Assembly (NCBI GenBank): GCA_000310025.1
Contig: FN648563.1
Span: 11,823-75,822 of the forward strand
Origin: Ectocarpus siliculosus
Lineage: Eukaryota > Sar > Phaeophyceae > Ectocarpales > Ectocarpaceae
Direction of reading: 5' to 3'
DNA: 64,000 nt
Made by a program: the position numbers and the translations under genes. Of the stretch, positions 23,175-34,603 are shown in pieces; position 1 is the stretch's first letter; the number at the start of each line of letters is the position of its first letter. The notes under the pieces were generated by a model. It saw only the letters and a program-made list of their open reading frames with translations. It made no database searches and was not told the DNA's origin.

Positions 23175-23795
23175 AGCAGTATGGACCAGACGCCGACTGT
23201 ACATGGAAGTCGTACGAGTGTCGACTTGGTTGTGCTGTCACAGCATCTTCCACGCACTTCTTCCAGTGCTGGTTTGTTGATTGGAGTCTTGTAGGTCGAG
23301 ATACAGCAGTGGGATTCTCGGGTTGTGGAGGCAAAAGTGAACCAGAGCAAAAAAATTCATGCATAGCTCGATTACTGCCGCTGTGTTTTTGCTACAGCAG
23401 TATGGACTAGACGCCGAACGACGTCCGCGTGCTACAAGTACCGCAACGACCTAACGGGATGGGATACTTCCTGCCACGGCGAAGCATAGTACAGTGCGAT
23501 GCAAACATCCGTTCGTGTGTCGCGCGGCCGCCACATGTATGTGTCGACGACAGGTACACATAGAGCTCTCGCCATGTTGTCGTTGCCGCGCTGGAGGACC
23601 CCTCGGAGATGTTCCACATGGTGCTACAACGACAGCAGTACTACTGTACATAGATGTCGTAGGAGAGTGGAGTTGTGCTGTCACGGCATCTCCCACGCAC
23701 TCTCCTACTGGTGCTTGTGTCGATTGGAGTCTTGTAGGCCGAGATACAAGAGTGGGTTGGACTCCCGGGTTGTGGAAGCAAACCTGCCTGCAACA
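23175..23795 (+). repeat. Two copies of a 170-bp block
   Basis: The block ACAGCAGTATGGACCAGACG ... GATTGGAGTCTTGTAGG ... TCTCGGGTTGTGG at about 23172-23345 recurs, split, at about 23395-23415 and 23636-23790 (GATTGGAGTCTTGTAGGCCG, CCCGGGTTGTGG). Between the split halves lies sequence resembling 19955-20095. The arrangement suggests one repeat unit interrupted or rearranged by another. Confidence 0.6.
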
Positions 23796-23976
23796 ACAGA
23801 GAAGGCGGTGTTCTATTTACTATAATAGAGTATCCCGCTCAACTTTTTTTGTTTTTCGCGGCATATGGTCGCATATTTCTTTGCCACTGCCGAAAAAAAC
23901 CGCTGGATCTTTACGCAGTCAATCTTTTGCATTTATCATTTTACACTGAACGACGCAGGACGGGTCGACCTTCATC

Positions 23977-24035
23977 GTTGTTGTTGTTGCTGTTGTCTCC
24001 ACATTAAAAACCGTTCCGACGTCCTCCTCGATACT
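23977..24035 (-). repeat. Partial copy of the (CAA)n-tailed LINE 3' end family
   Basis: GTTGTTGTTGCTGTTGTCTC followed by CACATTAAAAACCGTTCCGA matches the 3' end of the LINE at 45.2 kb read on the minus strand, as well as the copies at 27731 and 63804. It is probably a 5'-truncated insertion. Confidence 0.55.
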
Positions 24036-25387
24036 TGTGGACTACCTGTTGGAAATTGTGGGAATCCCTTCATTCTGAGAGAAAGAGCCATAGGTCGCCA
24101 TCCGGCCTTTTATTTTTTGTATGCACTTTTCTTCTTGTGAAGTCTTGACGTTGCGCTTGCCATCGTCGCCGCGTAAGTGTTTGTGTCTTCAAACCTTCTC
24201 AGCCGGCCTTCAAAACGTCTCCGTTTTTGTTGTTCCCTTCGCACTCCATCCTTGCGGGGGTTTTCACCCCGAGTTCGAACGTAGGGTGCAATATCCTCTC
24301 TTCGTACCTTCCTCGTCGGCCTTCTCCGTCGTTGTGTACATAATGTATACCTCGATTTTTCGGCTTTTCGACTCCGATAGACAAGACTACGGACTGACAT
24401 GTTCCTTTCACCCCCGACGGGACCGCGCGCTCGTCGAGTGCCGAAATTCTTCATCACTTCCTTGCCTCTCCCAACACCGTCCCTTCTTCCCGCCCTTACA
24501 AATCCTCTCCCCTTCTTCTTCTTTCCGTCCTCCCGGACACTCACCACCATCCGTCCTGGACGTTGGCCCACAGCCCCATTGGGGGGCGGGGGGCCAATCC
24601 TTAAGCCTAGGATGTATGTAGCAGCAGAGTTGGCACGTGAACACACAATTGGCACGCGCATGAGGGCACTATCGAGAGACGAAATAGGCAGGGAATAACA
24701 GGGCTTCTGCAAGGCAGTAATTGAGGCCCCTGGCTCAAATCAGACCATCTTCATCCGCGAGCAATCGATACTTCAAATGAAGGAATGAATGCACACAACA
24801 ATATGTTGCATTGGCGAGCGAGACCCTTGTTCTTGAGATCCAGAAATATCTCTGCTGATGATGCAGGGTGATGTAGCTGCAAGGACCCTTGAGATTCCGT
24901 TCTTTCCGAATATCTACGAAAACAAAAGCCATGAAGGGCGTGCTTGAACGCACATAGTCGCACACTGCTGGTCTATTGAGGATGCTTGCACATCGGCACA
25001 CCATGCGCGCTTTGGTTGTATCATGACTTGTAGGCAATAGGTCGCGTTAACAACTTACTCAGCCCACACACATTTTCAAGGACTAAACCACCACTGCAAT
25101 GAATAGACATGATGCCATTGTTTGCTGAAGCGGACACGGAGATTCGATTTTTTTTTCCGAAATAGGTGGACAAAAAACAAGAGCGGTGACATGACGACGG
25201 CCAATAAATGAAGAGGAGAGAAACAGGGCACATCGTCGCACATTTTTGTGGTGTATGTCACTGCGCTCGGAGAGTGATGAAATTTGGCGAGGGACAACGA
25301 ATCACGATGGCTACCGAGGCACCCTCAGGATATCGGGAGACGAGCGCCGCGAGGCTGTATCGATCTGTTGGTCGTTGTCAAACAAAC
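24036..25387. other. No gene recognised
   Basis: A 200-codon minus-strand frame (24110-24712) is Arg/Lys-rich and contains no motif I can name; nearby pyrimidine-rich tracts account for its openness. The remainder to 25387 has only short frames. Confidence 0.4.
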
Positions 25388-25438
25388 AGACTGTCTGAGA
25401 TAAGGTTTTTTGTTTTCTTTCGAATTGCCTCGATTAAA
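25388..25438 (+). repeat. 50-bp direct repeat, copy 1
   Basis: CAGACTGTCTGAGATA followed by GTTTTCTTTCGAATTGCC and GATTAA recurs at 26544-26595 in the same orientation. An 18-bp piece recurs inverted near 49887-49905. Copy 1 lies about 90 bp outside the left arm of the foldback element. Confidence 0.7.
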
Positions 25439-25530
25439 TGAAAGTTTGTTGTCGAAGAACGAATAAACTGTAGTTTGTTGTGCACGGAAGAATTCGGAAT
25501 ATCTCCCAGATCTACGGTTGTATTTGGGTT

Positions 25531-25786
25531 CTTGTTGTGCCGCCCCGGAGGCGTGTTGGTTGGGTTGTCTTGGTTTGGTTTTCTGGGGTCTTACAAAAAG
25601 AAAGGTGTCACGGAGTTCTCATTCTGCTGCCTCGCTGCTCCTGCATCAAGAGTTTGATAGACGCGCGTCTACTGGACCGAGGGCCACGTGTCGAGGAATG
25701 CACAGTGTGTAACACGCAGCCCGCGTCGGAGCGTCACGCGGGAAGGAGGGCAGCAGCTAGCTACCCGTAGCTAGCAGAAATTCGTA
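25531..25786. repeat. Left arm of a foldback (long inverted repeat) element
   Basis: About 256 bp that pair with 26716-26960. The inner end reads GCTAGCAGAAATTCGTA and contains the small palindrome CTAGCTACCCGTAGCTAG. The arms are about 90% identical, with a short insertion (about 11 bp) near the outer end of this arm. Confidence 0.85.
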
Positions 25787-26715
25787 CTGCGGGACGAGGG
25801 CAGGATGACGATGGAACACGCTCGGCTGGAGCGACCAGCCGTTGAACTACAAGGGGACTTTGACCTACTCTGGTGGCTTGACAACCCGCGTGGTATGTGT
25901 CTTCGTGTCAAATTTCATCAAGGGCTGGCTAGTCACATCTCATCCACCGCCATCGCTATCAATAGACAGCCGTGCCGTCACCGTGTCACCTTGCGCGCGG
26001 TGCAACTCCGTCGTGTGTCATGCTGGAGGTATGCATAGGACGCCGCCACATGAGATAACGCAGTTCGCCCAGTCTGCTCGACAGCAGTCTGCTGTGTGCT
26101 CCCATTTGTACTTGTCGTCGGCCTCCGCCAACGTTCACTTTCTGCAACCGAGCGGCACGCAAACAGCAATCGAGGGTTACTGCTGTGCCTATATACATAC
26201 CGGTACATCCTCATCATGACGCCACCTGTACGTGGATGCTGGTATTCGGCTATCTATGAGCAACTATGCGTGACCGTCTCCACCACCCAACGCACTACAC
26301 GTGATGGAACTCCCTTGTGGGAATGTAGGTACGCCATGAAAACGAGAAAATAGAAATGGAGTCGTGGGCGCGGCTGATGATGATGATACCACCCCCCATA
26401 TCTCCCCCGCAATGCCATATAGCATGCAGGCGAAATAATGTCGCTCGAACGGTGCCCTGCTGCTGAGCTCGTGGCTGGCTTCGACCATTGCCGCCAACTC
26501 AGTAGAAAGTCGGATCCAGGGTGGACAATGAATAACTGTCTAACAGACTGTCTGAGATATGGTTGATTGTTTTCTTTCGAATTGCCTTGATTAATACTTG
26601 TGTGGCCTACGGAGGGAGACATCCCCCGTACCACACATTCCGACCGGCACAAAGCCTCGTAACATCTCCTATCCCCAACTTCGAAAGAAAAAGGGAAGGT
26701 GGGCGGGAGAAAAGC
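25787..26715. other. Spacer of the foldback element
   Basis: This 929-bp spacer has no convincing coding region; frames of 125-132 codons on both strands lack motifs. It contains the second copy of the 50-bp direct repeat (26544-26595), whose first copy lies outside the left arm. Confidence 0.5.
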
Positions 26716-26960
26716 TACGAATTTCTGCTAGCTACGGGTAGCTAGCTGCTGCCCTCCTTCCCGCGTGAACCTCCGACGCGGGCTGCGTGTTACACACTGT
26801 GCATTCCTCGACACGTGGCCCTCGGTCCAGTAGACGCGCGTCTATCAAACTCTTGATGCAGGAGCAGCGAGGCAGCAGAATGAAAACTCCGTGAGACCTT
26901 TGTTTTTGGAAGACCCCAGAAAACCAAACCAAGACAACCCAACCAACACGCCACAACAAG
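26716..26960. repeat. Right arm of the foldback element
   Basis: Inverted partner of 25531-25786, from TACGAATTTCTGCTAGC at the inner edge to CGCCACAACAAG at the outer edge. No target-site duplication could be identified outside the two arms. Confidence 0.85.
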
Positions 26961-26989
26961 CGTTAAGGGGTAGATGGCAGCACAAACTT

Positions 26990-27700
26990 AGTTGGGTAGT
27001 GAGGTTTGACAACTGGTCGTTCGTGTAACGGTGCGCATCTATCGCGACGGCAAGCGTATTGAGAAAATAGTTCGTGCGTGGTGCTTCTCGTCATCATGTT
27101 CTTTTTCGTGGTCACTTCATACTTCGTGGTCACTTCATACTTACCGCAAATAAATGATGAAAGAGAGTCTCCACAGTTCGGAAACGGCGACTATATTATG
27201 TTTGTTGTGTTTGTTGTTGCTGAGCGCACATCAGATGTCGCCGTTCGTTACAGCCTGCGGTGGGCCACAGGGACGAGAGTAAGTGTCTTCTCGAGAGTTA
27301 ATTGATGCCTTCTCTAGGTTTTTTTCTGTTGGTATACTACAGTACCTGTCGCTCTCTCGCCTATCGCCGTTGGGGTCCCAACAACATCGAACGTCAACCG
27401 CAATCGCTTTTCTTCTTGCTGGGTAAGAGGCTACCCGTGTACCCGCCTGCTGATGTGAGGCGATGGGCGCTGCCTCTTTACTTGAAGCAACGGGGGCATG
27501 GCCCCTATACTGTTTGCTGCGTGCTGTGCTATGTGACAGTTTCCAGCGGTTCAGAGCGGCGACGATGGTTTTGTATGCTCTCTTTTTCCACCTCCCTGAA
27601 GTCTGTCGCGTCTGGCTCACTTGTCTTTGTTGTCCCTTCTTTCTTTTTTTATTTTCAGCTTGCTTTTTGGGGTCCGCCGGTCACCCACCCACCCATTAGT
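26990..27700 (+). repeat. 700-bp direct duplication, copy 1
   Basis: Shared landmarks with 28605-29280 include GTGCGCATCTAT, GGCAAGCGTATTGAGA, AACGGCGACTA, ACAGCCTGCGGTGGGCCA, GTGTCTTCTCGAGAG, AACATCGAACGTCAACC and CTGTCGCGTCTGGCTC. The copies are diverged by many substitutions and indels, and no frame is conserved between them. Confidence 0.8.
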
Positions 27701-27730
27701 TCAGTTTTACATGTTGTTGTCGTCGTCGTC

Positions 27731-27925
27731 GTTGTTGTTGTTGTTGTCTTCACATTAAAACCGTTCCGATCTCTCTCTAGCCAGTACCTTCATATGTCCG
27801 TACTGATCCAACACTTGGCGCTGTCGATTCCCGTGGTCACAGGCTAACTTACCCTAAAACGGTACGCTAAACCAAACTGGCCCCCAAGAGGTCCGCAAGT
27901 CAATAGAACTCAACGACAGATACTC
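27731..27925 (-). repeat. 5'-truncated copy of the LINE 3' end, (CAA)n tail
   Basis: About 190 bp match 45210-45402 at roughly 90%, starting with a (GTT)n run and ending abruptly. On the minus strand this is a 3' terminus with a CAA-repeat tail, as expected for a 5'-truncated non-LTR insertion. The host sequence diverges immediately beyond 27925. Confidence 0.65.
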
Positions 27926-28604
27926 TTTGGAAGGGGGTGTTTACTTGCCATGTCTATGACTGGGCCCTGCAAGTTTCACAATTCTGAAGCATTTCTGAAG
28001 GTAGTTGACACAACAGTGTCATCGTTCGATACCCGTTCGGTGGGGAATCAATCTCAAATCATGACCCGTCCCCGAGTTTGAGCAGCTTCCGCCTCCTGGG
28101 GCCGGCAAGAATCGGCCTTCACTCCTGTACCTTGTCTGTTTCGCCATGGGAAAGAGGGTCCTGCGTGCTGCGCGCCACCTCTTTTTTTGTTTTTGCGTTT
28201 GTTGTTGTGATTTTCTTCCTGAGTGACCGTTGTACACAACGTGCGGCTGCTGCTGTACACATACTTGCGGTTGCTGCAGTATATGCTCGGAATGAATGAA
28301 TGTGCTGAAAAGAAAGGTCGTAAGGTTATCGTCTCTGTTGTTTTGGGCTGCACGCGTTGCTCGCGTAGGCGATGCGCGTCTCCTACTTTTTTCCAGTGTC
28401 GTTGTCGGCAGCACAGTTAGTTATAGTTGAAGAGACAAAAATCAACAGACGGTCCGCCTTAGCTTTTTTTGTTTTGCTGCATGAATGGGTGGGTGGTATG
28501 CATCGGCACGCGTGCTGTTTCCTTACATGGTCTGCTGCGTAGTCGTTATTTCAGCGATAAGTAAGGTAGACGAGAGCACAACAATCTTATTTACTACGTA
28601 GTGC

Positions 28605-29290
28605 AAGTTGCGTAGTGAGGTATGATAACCAACAGCTCGTTCGTGCAGCGGTGCGCATCTATTGCGGACGGCAAGCAAGCGTATTGAGATAATAGTTTGT
28701 CCGTGGTGCTATGTAGTCATGCTCTTTTTAGTTTTCATTTCCTACAACAAGATAGTCCACAGCTCGCAAACGGCGACTACATTTGTTTGTTGTGCTTGTT
28801 TGCTGTTGCTGAGCCGACGTCGGATATCGCCGTTCGATACACGACGTGACATCATGTCTGACAGCCTGCGGTGGGCCAGAGGGACGAGAGTGAGTGTCTT
28901 CTCGAGAGGGTCAATGCCTTGTCTTCTCTCCGCTCTCTTCTTTTTGTCTACCTCTCTCTCTTTCTCTCGCCTTTCGCCGGTAGGGTCCCAACAACATCGA
29001 ACGTCAACCAACCGCAGTCGTTTCGCTTTTTGCTGAGTAAGAGGCAACCCGTGCATCCGGCTGCTGCATGTGAAGCGATGGGCGTTATGCCAAGCAATGG
29101 ACTTGGGCCCTACCTGATATTTGCTGCATATGTAGTGCTCTATGTGAGAGTTTCCAGCGGTCTGGAGCGAGCGGCGACGTTGCTTTTCTTCTATTCTCTC
29201 TTTTGCCTCCTCCCTGAAGCCTGTCGCGTCTGGCTCGTTTGTTGTCGCTTCTTTATGCTTTGTTTTTTGGGGTCCCCCGGTTCCTGTGTG
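28605..29290 (+). repeat. 700-bp direct duplication, copy 2
   Basis: See copy 1 at 26990-27700. This copy contains a short extra segment (ACACGACGTGACATCATGTCTG near 28840) absent from copy 1. Frames through it are open in places on both strands but not in both copies. Confidence 0.8.
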
Positions 29291-29379
29291 CTCATCGGGC
29301 GTCTTCTTGGTGTCTACCTTGATTGTTACCCGCAGCAAAAATCGAAAGCTTCAGAATTCCCTAGCGCGAAGAAGTACTG

Positions 29380-30900
29380 CATACATACGATGATCATTGT
29401 TGCTGCTGCCGCTGCGGCTGTTGCGGCTGTCGGCACTGCTGCACCTGCGCCTGCGGCTGTTGCTGTCGGACAACACCCCCCCCCCGGAGGACCAGTGTTG
29501 CCCGCGGCCGCCGCCGTTGTTGCCATTCCGCTGTTGGCCCCCGCCCCCCCCGTTGCCGCCGTGTCCAAAGCCACGGCCCACTACAAGGGCATGTCGGTTG
29601 GAAGAAACCGCCGGTGTCGCAGCTGCCGACCCTCGCTCCCTCATCTCGCTGGCCTTGAGCGTGCAAATCGACCGCGCACGACGTCCTGCAACTCAGCGCG
29701 GGATAAATGCCGCTTGTAAAGACTAGTGCGCTTCTCGACATCGTAGCGTGCGGGGAGTTGGCGAACAAGGACCTGCACAACTTCCTGCTCACTCTTAGCA
29801 ATGCCCACAGCCCGCAACTTGGTATCCGGTTGTGCGACGCGCGAGAAGAACAGCTTGGGGTCCTCATCATCCTTCATGGTTACATTGTCTAGCTCGGCGA
29901 CGAGAAGCAGACAATCAGCTGGGTGGTTCGGCAATAACCAATCCTCCATCATCCTTCACGCTTCTGCCACGGAGTGGCAAGAGTACGGGTCGTTCTCAAA
30001 TGGGGCCCCCACCGCTGCCTCCAAGAAAAAACTCCATGTCCTCTCGTGCTCAACGACCAGTTGTGCACCATGCTGGCGAGTCAAGCATCCTTCATCCTGA
30101 CAACTGACAACGGGAACCTCAGCACTGCCGGAGCTTGTGTGCTACAGAAGCCGAAATCAAACCATTAGACTAGTCAGCTTTTACTAGTCTAATGGTTTCA
30201 TTTCGGCTTCTATACAAGTTAGTCGTGGGGTTCGTGAGCCCCGTCACTTTCACTTCCGAGGAGGGTGACTCCCCTTGCCAGCGCTACTGTCCGTCCAATC
30301 TTTATTTCGCTTCATATCACTCGCCACCCACATCCTGCAGTATGTTCCAGGGTCCACGAGTCCTTCCGTCACCCATACTCTGGCCGAGAGTATCAAGGGT
30401 CTCAGGAAAAGAAACACTTAAGTGTTCAGCCAGGGTCTCCAACCCACGACTAAATTTTACAGAAGCCGAAACCAAACCATTAGACGCTGACTAGTCTAAT
30501 GGTTTGATTTCGGCTTCTATAGTGCTGGAGATCATGGTTGTCCACGCAGACCAGAAAGCGTCTCCACCGACTGAGAAAGGTATCGGCGTTGCAATTTGCC
30601 GGGATTTTAGGCACAGGAGTTCTGACAATTGTACCTCCCAAAGGCAAACCCGGCACCCCAGTACAGTACCACCATCGTGACGCACCCCGCCTGGCCACAT
30701 TGGCCTCACCGGTGCAGATGAAGCCCCTCCACGAGCAACTAGCCCGTCGCCTCCTGGGCTGCCGGCAGGTGCACCCGCCGCCTGCTGCTGTGCTGCCCGA
30801 ACCTCCTTCGTCTCAGCCTTGGCAGCCTCCACAGCTAGCGCCTCATCCAACCTCGCGCGCAGAGCTGCAACACCTTCCTCCTCCGCTCCAGGCATATCAA
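29380..30900 (-). mobile_element. Ty1/copia-like gag fossil
   Basis: On the minus strand a gag-like region reads from about 30.7 kb down to 29.4 kb. An upstream part contains an SRWRRFLVCVDNHDLQHY segment; a UBN2-type gag core contains an LPARYDVEKRT motif; and a Gly/Asn/Gln-rich tail follows. No protease, integrase, RT or LTR was recognised nearby, so this is a fragment. It is broken, with several breaks, and a 375-bp MITE is inserted in it (30145-30519). Copia assignment rests on the gag pattern alone. Confidence 0.6.
30145..30519. mobile_element. 375-bp MITE with hairpin ends and TA target duplication
   Basis: The ends are inverted repeats of 34 bp beginning (C/T)AGAAGCCGAAATC, with 33 bp perfect (30146-30178 and 30486-30518). 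TA flanks both sides (30143-30144 and 30520-30521). Each end is itself a palindrome: 30146-30211 has two 29-bp stems with one mismatch around an 8-nt loop, and 30461-30518 has two 24-bp stems with one mismatch. The interior of about 250 bp is non-coding. The TA target suggests mobilisation by a Tc1/mariner or pogo-type transposase. It sits inside the copia-like gag fossil. Confidence 0.8.
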
Positions 30901-31597
30901 ACTAAAACTCTAAAGCCTCCCTGCTGTCCCAGCCTCGAAGTGCTGTCCCAGCTATGAAACCTGCTGTTCCGGTCCCCGCAATGGCCACCGCACCAGCTCT
31001 GCACTGCTGTCCTCGTCCCCTTTGGCCGCGATTCCAGCTATGAAAATATTGTCCGCTGCCCCGATGGCCTGGCTCCCACCGCTCAGACGCCAATACCCAC
31101 TACCAACACCAGGCCTTACAATATGTTGTGTTTTATCTGTGACCTGGTACTGGCCGTTGATCTGATGTGTTGATGGTTTTTTCTGCTTTCGTGATGGATG
31201 GGATAGTTCTGCGCGAGAATCGTGGGGGGGTAAGTATTGAGTATTGTTCCATGATCCTAGTCGCGGGTGGAGTGATTGTTTTGGTTTTGGCTTCATGTTC
31301 AGGGTGGAGTGGATGCTACAGCCGGGGGGCTGCTGGACTGGTATATTTGTCAAAGTATTGGATATCGAAGGAGGGGTTTGACATGTTCTCGTTACTTGAA
31401 CTGGTCAATAGGTTGAAACATGAATTTGTTTGTTTTGGCGGCCTCCGGGGGGTACGCAGATGAAATGTGTTGATGGGCATGCTGCACAGCGATGGTGACG
31501 CCTACCACCTGTCCTTCACTCTCTAAGCTACCAAGGTCTTGAGTCAACCTTTCTCTTTCGGCCTCTGACGAGCTACCGCACCCAAACAGTCTGGCTG
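30901..31597. other. No gene recognised
   Basis: Frames of up to 133 codons on either strand have no motif. A short duplication (GCTGTCCCAGC...TATGAAA) is visible at about 30920-31045. The interval lies between the copia-like fossil and the Harbinger remnant. Confidence 0.35.
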
Positions 31598-33062
31598 TCA
31601 CGTGTTCGGAGTGACGGTCGGCATGATGTTGGACGTCGTGCGGGTCTCTGCTCGTTGTAATGTTGGCTCCGAGGGTGTCTGTCTCGCGTTCTTGCTCACA
31701 TGGCCGCCTCCCCCCCCGGCACCGGACGCCCCTGAATCGTCTGCCGCATGGGTAGCCCGCGTGGGCCGGCGAGATACCCTCGCCCTACGTGTCGGCATGT
31801 CCAAGATCCCGTCGTTGGCGACCCCATCCTCCGACAGGATGAAGTTGTACAGGGTCACACCTGCTTGGACGACCGCCGGCACAGCCACAATGGTGAAGTG
31901 CATGCGGTTCTTCAAGCACATGAACTTCCACTGCATTGATTCAATATCGGACAAGGCCTTGGGAAAGGGACGCGGTAAGGCGAGTTGCAGGCTACCTGAC
32001 GATCACGAAACAATTGTTTAGCCGCAATATCTCCGCCCTTGGCTTGCGAAGATGTATCCGGAAGAATCTCTACGGTGGCAAAGTCTGGATTAGCAGAAAT
32101 CGCTCAGGTGTAAAGATCGTCACTCGCAGGCGCCAAAACGTGTGTTCGACGATGACGCGTGTTTGGGCATGTACATATTTGAAGAACGTCTGGGTCCGTA
32201 AAGACGCTAAGTCCCGAGGGGTAAGCAGCCAGGAGAGGTTCCCGAACGCCCAAGTCTCCGAGAATATAGCGCTCTGTAAACACTTGGGGCCTCTAGGACT
32301 CAGGCTTGAGTTTCTCAGCAGCGATGTGCTTACTTTATTTACACGAACGTGAAATCCCAGCGCCGCCAGCCGAACCGGCAGCCCCACAATTCATGAGGCT
32401 TAGCATGCCCGCGTGTCGACGGTATCTAGTAGGATGGCGGAGGGAAAACCCTTGTTATTGTAGTAGGCGTCCATGTCACGTTTTGACGGTGGAGGTATTG
32501 GAATATGACTTCCATTCATCGCCGCCATGCAGGTCCGGGGAATATGAAGTCAGCCTTTTGGGTCATCAGGGTGCATTGGCATGGCGCGGGAATGTTATAT
32601 GGAGGAATTTTGTGATCCATGTGTGAGAGAGAGGGTGTGGGGATAAGGGGGATGACTGCAGATTTATTGAGTCTCGCGCTACATGTCGAAGTCTTGACAT
32701 GTAGCTGACATGTAGCACTACTAGTGGCTCGGGTGGGCCAGGCTGTAAACTGCAACAACAAGAAAAATACATAACGAAGGAGAGCAGCTTCGCAGACCTA
32801 AATGAGGCCAGATGTCGAAACCTGAAGCTTGTGCGCGTTGCTCGAACGCGTCCGAGATGCTCTCTAGCTCGTTCCTTCTTGGCCACCGCAAGAACTTCAG
32901 ACAAAGTGCGTCACACGTTGATGAACTATTTCGTCCAGCTGGATACCCACCCATTAGAGACCACGGAACAGCACGGCCGTCGGACGTAAAGTCGTTCCGG
33001 GGCCAAGGCGATAGGGAACCATGGGGTTCTCTCACATGGGTTGAACGGAGGTCCACGACCAC
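31598..33062 (-). pseudogene. PIF/Harbinger DDE transposase remnant
   Basis: Minus-strand pieces occur in the order of a Harbinger (DDE_Tnp_4-type) nuclease. RWPRRNELESISDAF lies near 32.9 kb, resembling the RWP...FE segment before the first catalytic Asp. YILGD lies near 32.25 kb and AFGNLSWLLTP just after it in another frame, matching the (L)GD...PWLLTP block. TRVIVEHTFWRLR at about 32.15 kb matches the R-VE-FG-LK block with the final Glu. LYNFIL at about 31.83 kb matches the LHNF block. A frameshift lies between YILGD and AFGNL, stops interrupt the stretch at 31955-32069, and the first catalytic Asp region was not found. It is a decayed copy, and its inverted repeats and 3-bp target duplication were not located. 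Confidence 0.65.
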
Positions 33063-34550
33063 CGTTGGCTGGGGTATGTCCGTCGTCCCATAAAGCGCAG
33101 TGACGAGCTTGGCAAAGGTGGGTCTCTTGTCGTTGAGGATGATTTGTCGAGGTTGATATCCGGCATCAATACAGGCACATGTGTTTTCGGCGCTTCATCA
33201 GCTATCCCGTTATGCATTTCAAGGTTGACCACCGTGCTGCCTCGAAAAGACATGATGAAGACTCCGGCAACTTTGACGCTTCGGTTCCTCACAATTCAAC
33301 CTTAACCTTATAATATCAACGTTAGACGGGGGTGGCTGCTTTGCGTCCATTTGTTTGTATTTTTTTATTTCTCGCAGCCCGTTCCTGACGTTGTTTGGTC
33401 CTTCTCGCGGGTTGTTACGTGTTCGGAGCGACGGTTGGTATGATGTTTGATAGAAATTGAACATGACTGTCTACCCCGTCAGAGAAAAAAGCAAACTATA
33501 ATAATACCATCCCCCGAAAATACTAATGCACCGACTTCGGAGGCAAAACGCGATCCGGTTAGTACAGCATCACCAAAACAAGCAAAAGCCAAATACCCGA
33601 CACAAGTCACATTAAAGCAGTAGCCCCTTGTGTGCCGACATGACAGTCGATAACCATCCCCGTCCCTTTTCCCATCGATTGCTTTCCACAATTATCTACC
33701 TGCAACGGCATTTCGTCCATACGTCACGGCCGCTACGTCGACTGTTATCACAAATTTCGGGTGGAAGGAGAAAATATTTCGTCGAAAGTGAGGCAATCAC
33801 CGGTAACCCCCAAACCCCTGCAAACAATAATTCACAAACCCACCAGTAACAGCGCATGCATGAGTACCTCGTTCCCCGTAATAGGTCGTTCATCCTACCG
33901 CCGAGGTTAAATCGCAAAACATGCGCTACAGGTGGAGCACCAAAACAGAAGCATACAAAAGTAGGCATCCAACACATGGTCTACCAGCGTGCTCTTACTG
34001 AAAATACGGTTGAGTTGCTGCTCGACACAAGTGCATAGTGCGAGTACTCGGTTCTTAGAAACATTGCCTGTAACGTTCAACATCACCACCCAATTGGTAG
34101 CTCTGTGTACAGCGATGAATAGTGGCTGGGCGACAATTGTCTACCATCGCGACCACACGGTTTATCTGTACGAAGGATGATTAGGCCTCTGCAACAAAAC
34201 ACGAATTGTCAACCAACATTTGAAAGCTCAACCTATATTGAAAGCTCAACCTATAAACCGCACACGATCGAAACCAAAACCTCGAAAGTTCACACCGCAG
34301 CAAGCCCGTCAACTTCTTCGCGTCGCGCCTCGGTTCAGATCTCGAACCTTCCGTCACCATTTATCGGCGCCCCGCTCCCGTGACTACCAGATCCTCTCCC
34401 GCAGCTCCGCCCGCGAACGCATGCGCCCCGGCCGTCGCCGCCCCAACGCCTTTCCACGGTCGCAAATGGTGTCCACCCCCAGCACGCTCTCCCCAGCCCT
34501 CGCCCTCAGGTGGTTCCCCGGGCCTAAGGACTGCGACGATCATCCAAACC
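33063..34550. other. No gene recognised
   Basis: Overlapping frames of 60-108 codons lack motifs. The phrase GTGTTCGGAG-GACGGT-GGCATGATGTT at about 31600-31630 recurs at 33418-33450 in the same orientation; the pair may be remnants of a flanking direct repeat around the Harbinger remnant. A short tandem phrase (GAAAGCTCAACCTATA) is doubled at 34222-34255. Confidence 0.4.
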
Positions 34551-34571
34551 TGGCCACACCTAGCCCTTCGC

Positions 34572-34603
<32 letters not shown>

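Noticed and set aside
24110-24712. 200-codon Arg/Lys-rich minus-strand frame
   Set aside because: It is long but without motif, promoter or homologous copy in the window, and the pyrimidine-rich composition of the plus strand explains the missing stops.
33032-33292. THVPVLMP phrase resembling the DGTH block of Harbinger transposases
   Set aside because: It lies upstream of the RWP block on the minus strand, the wrong order for this family.
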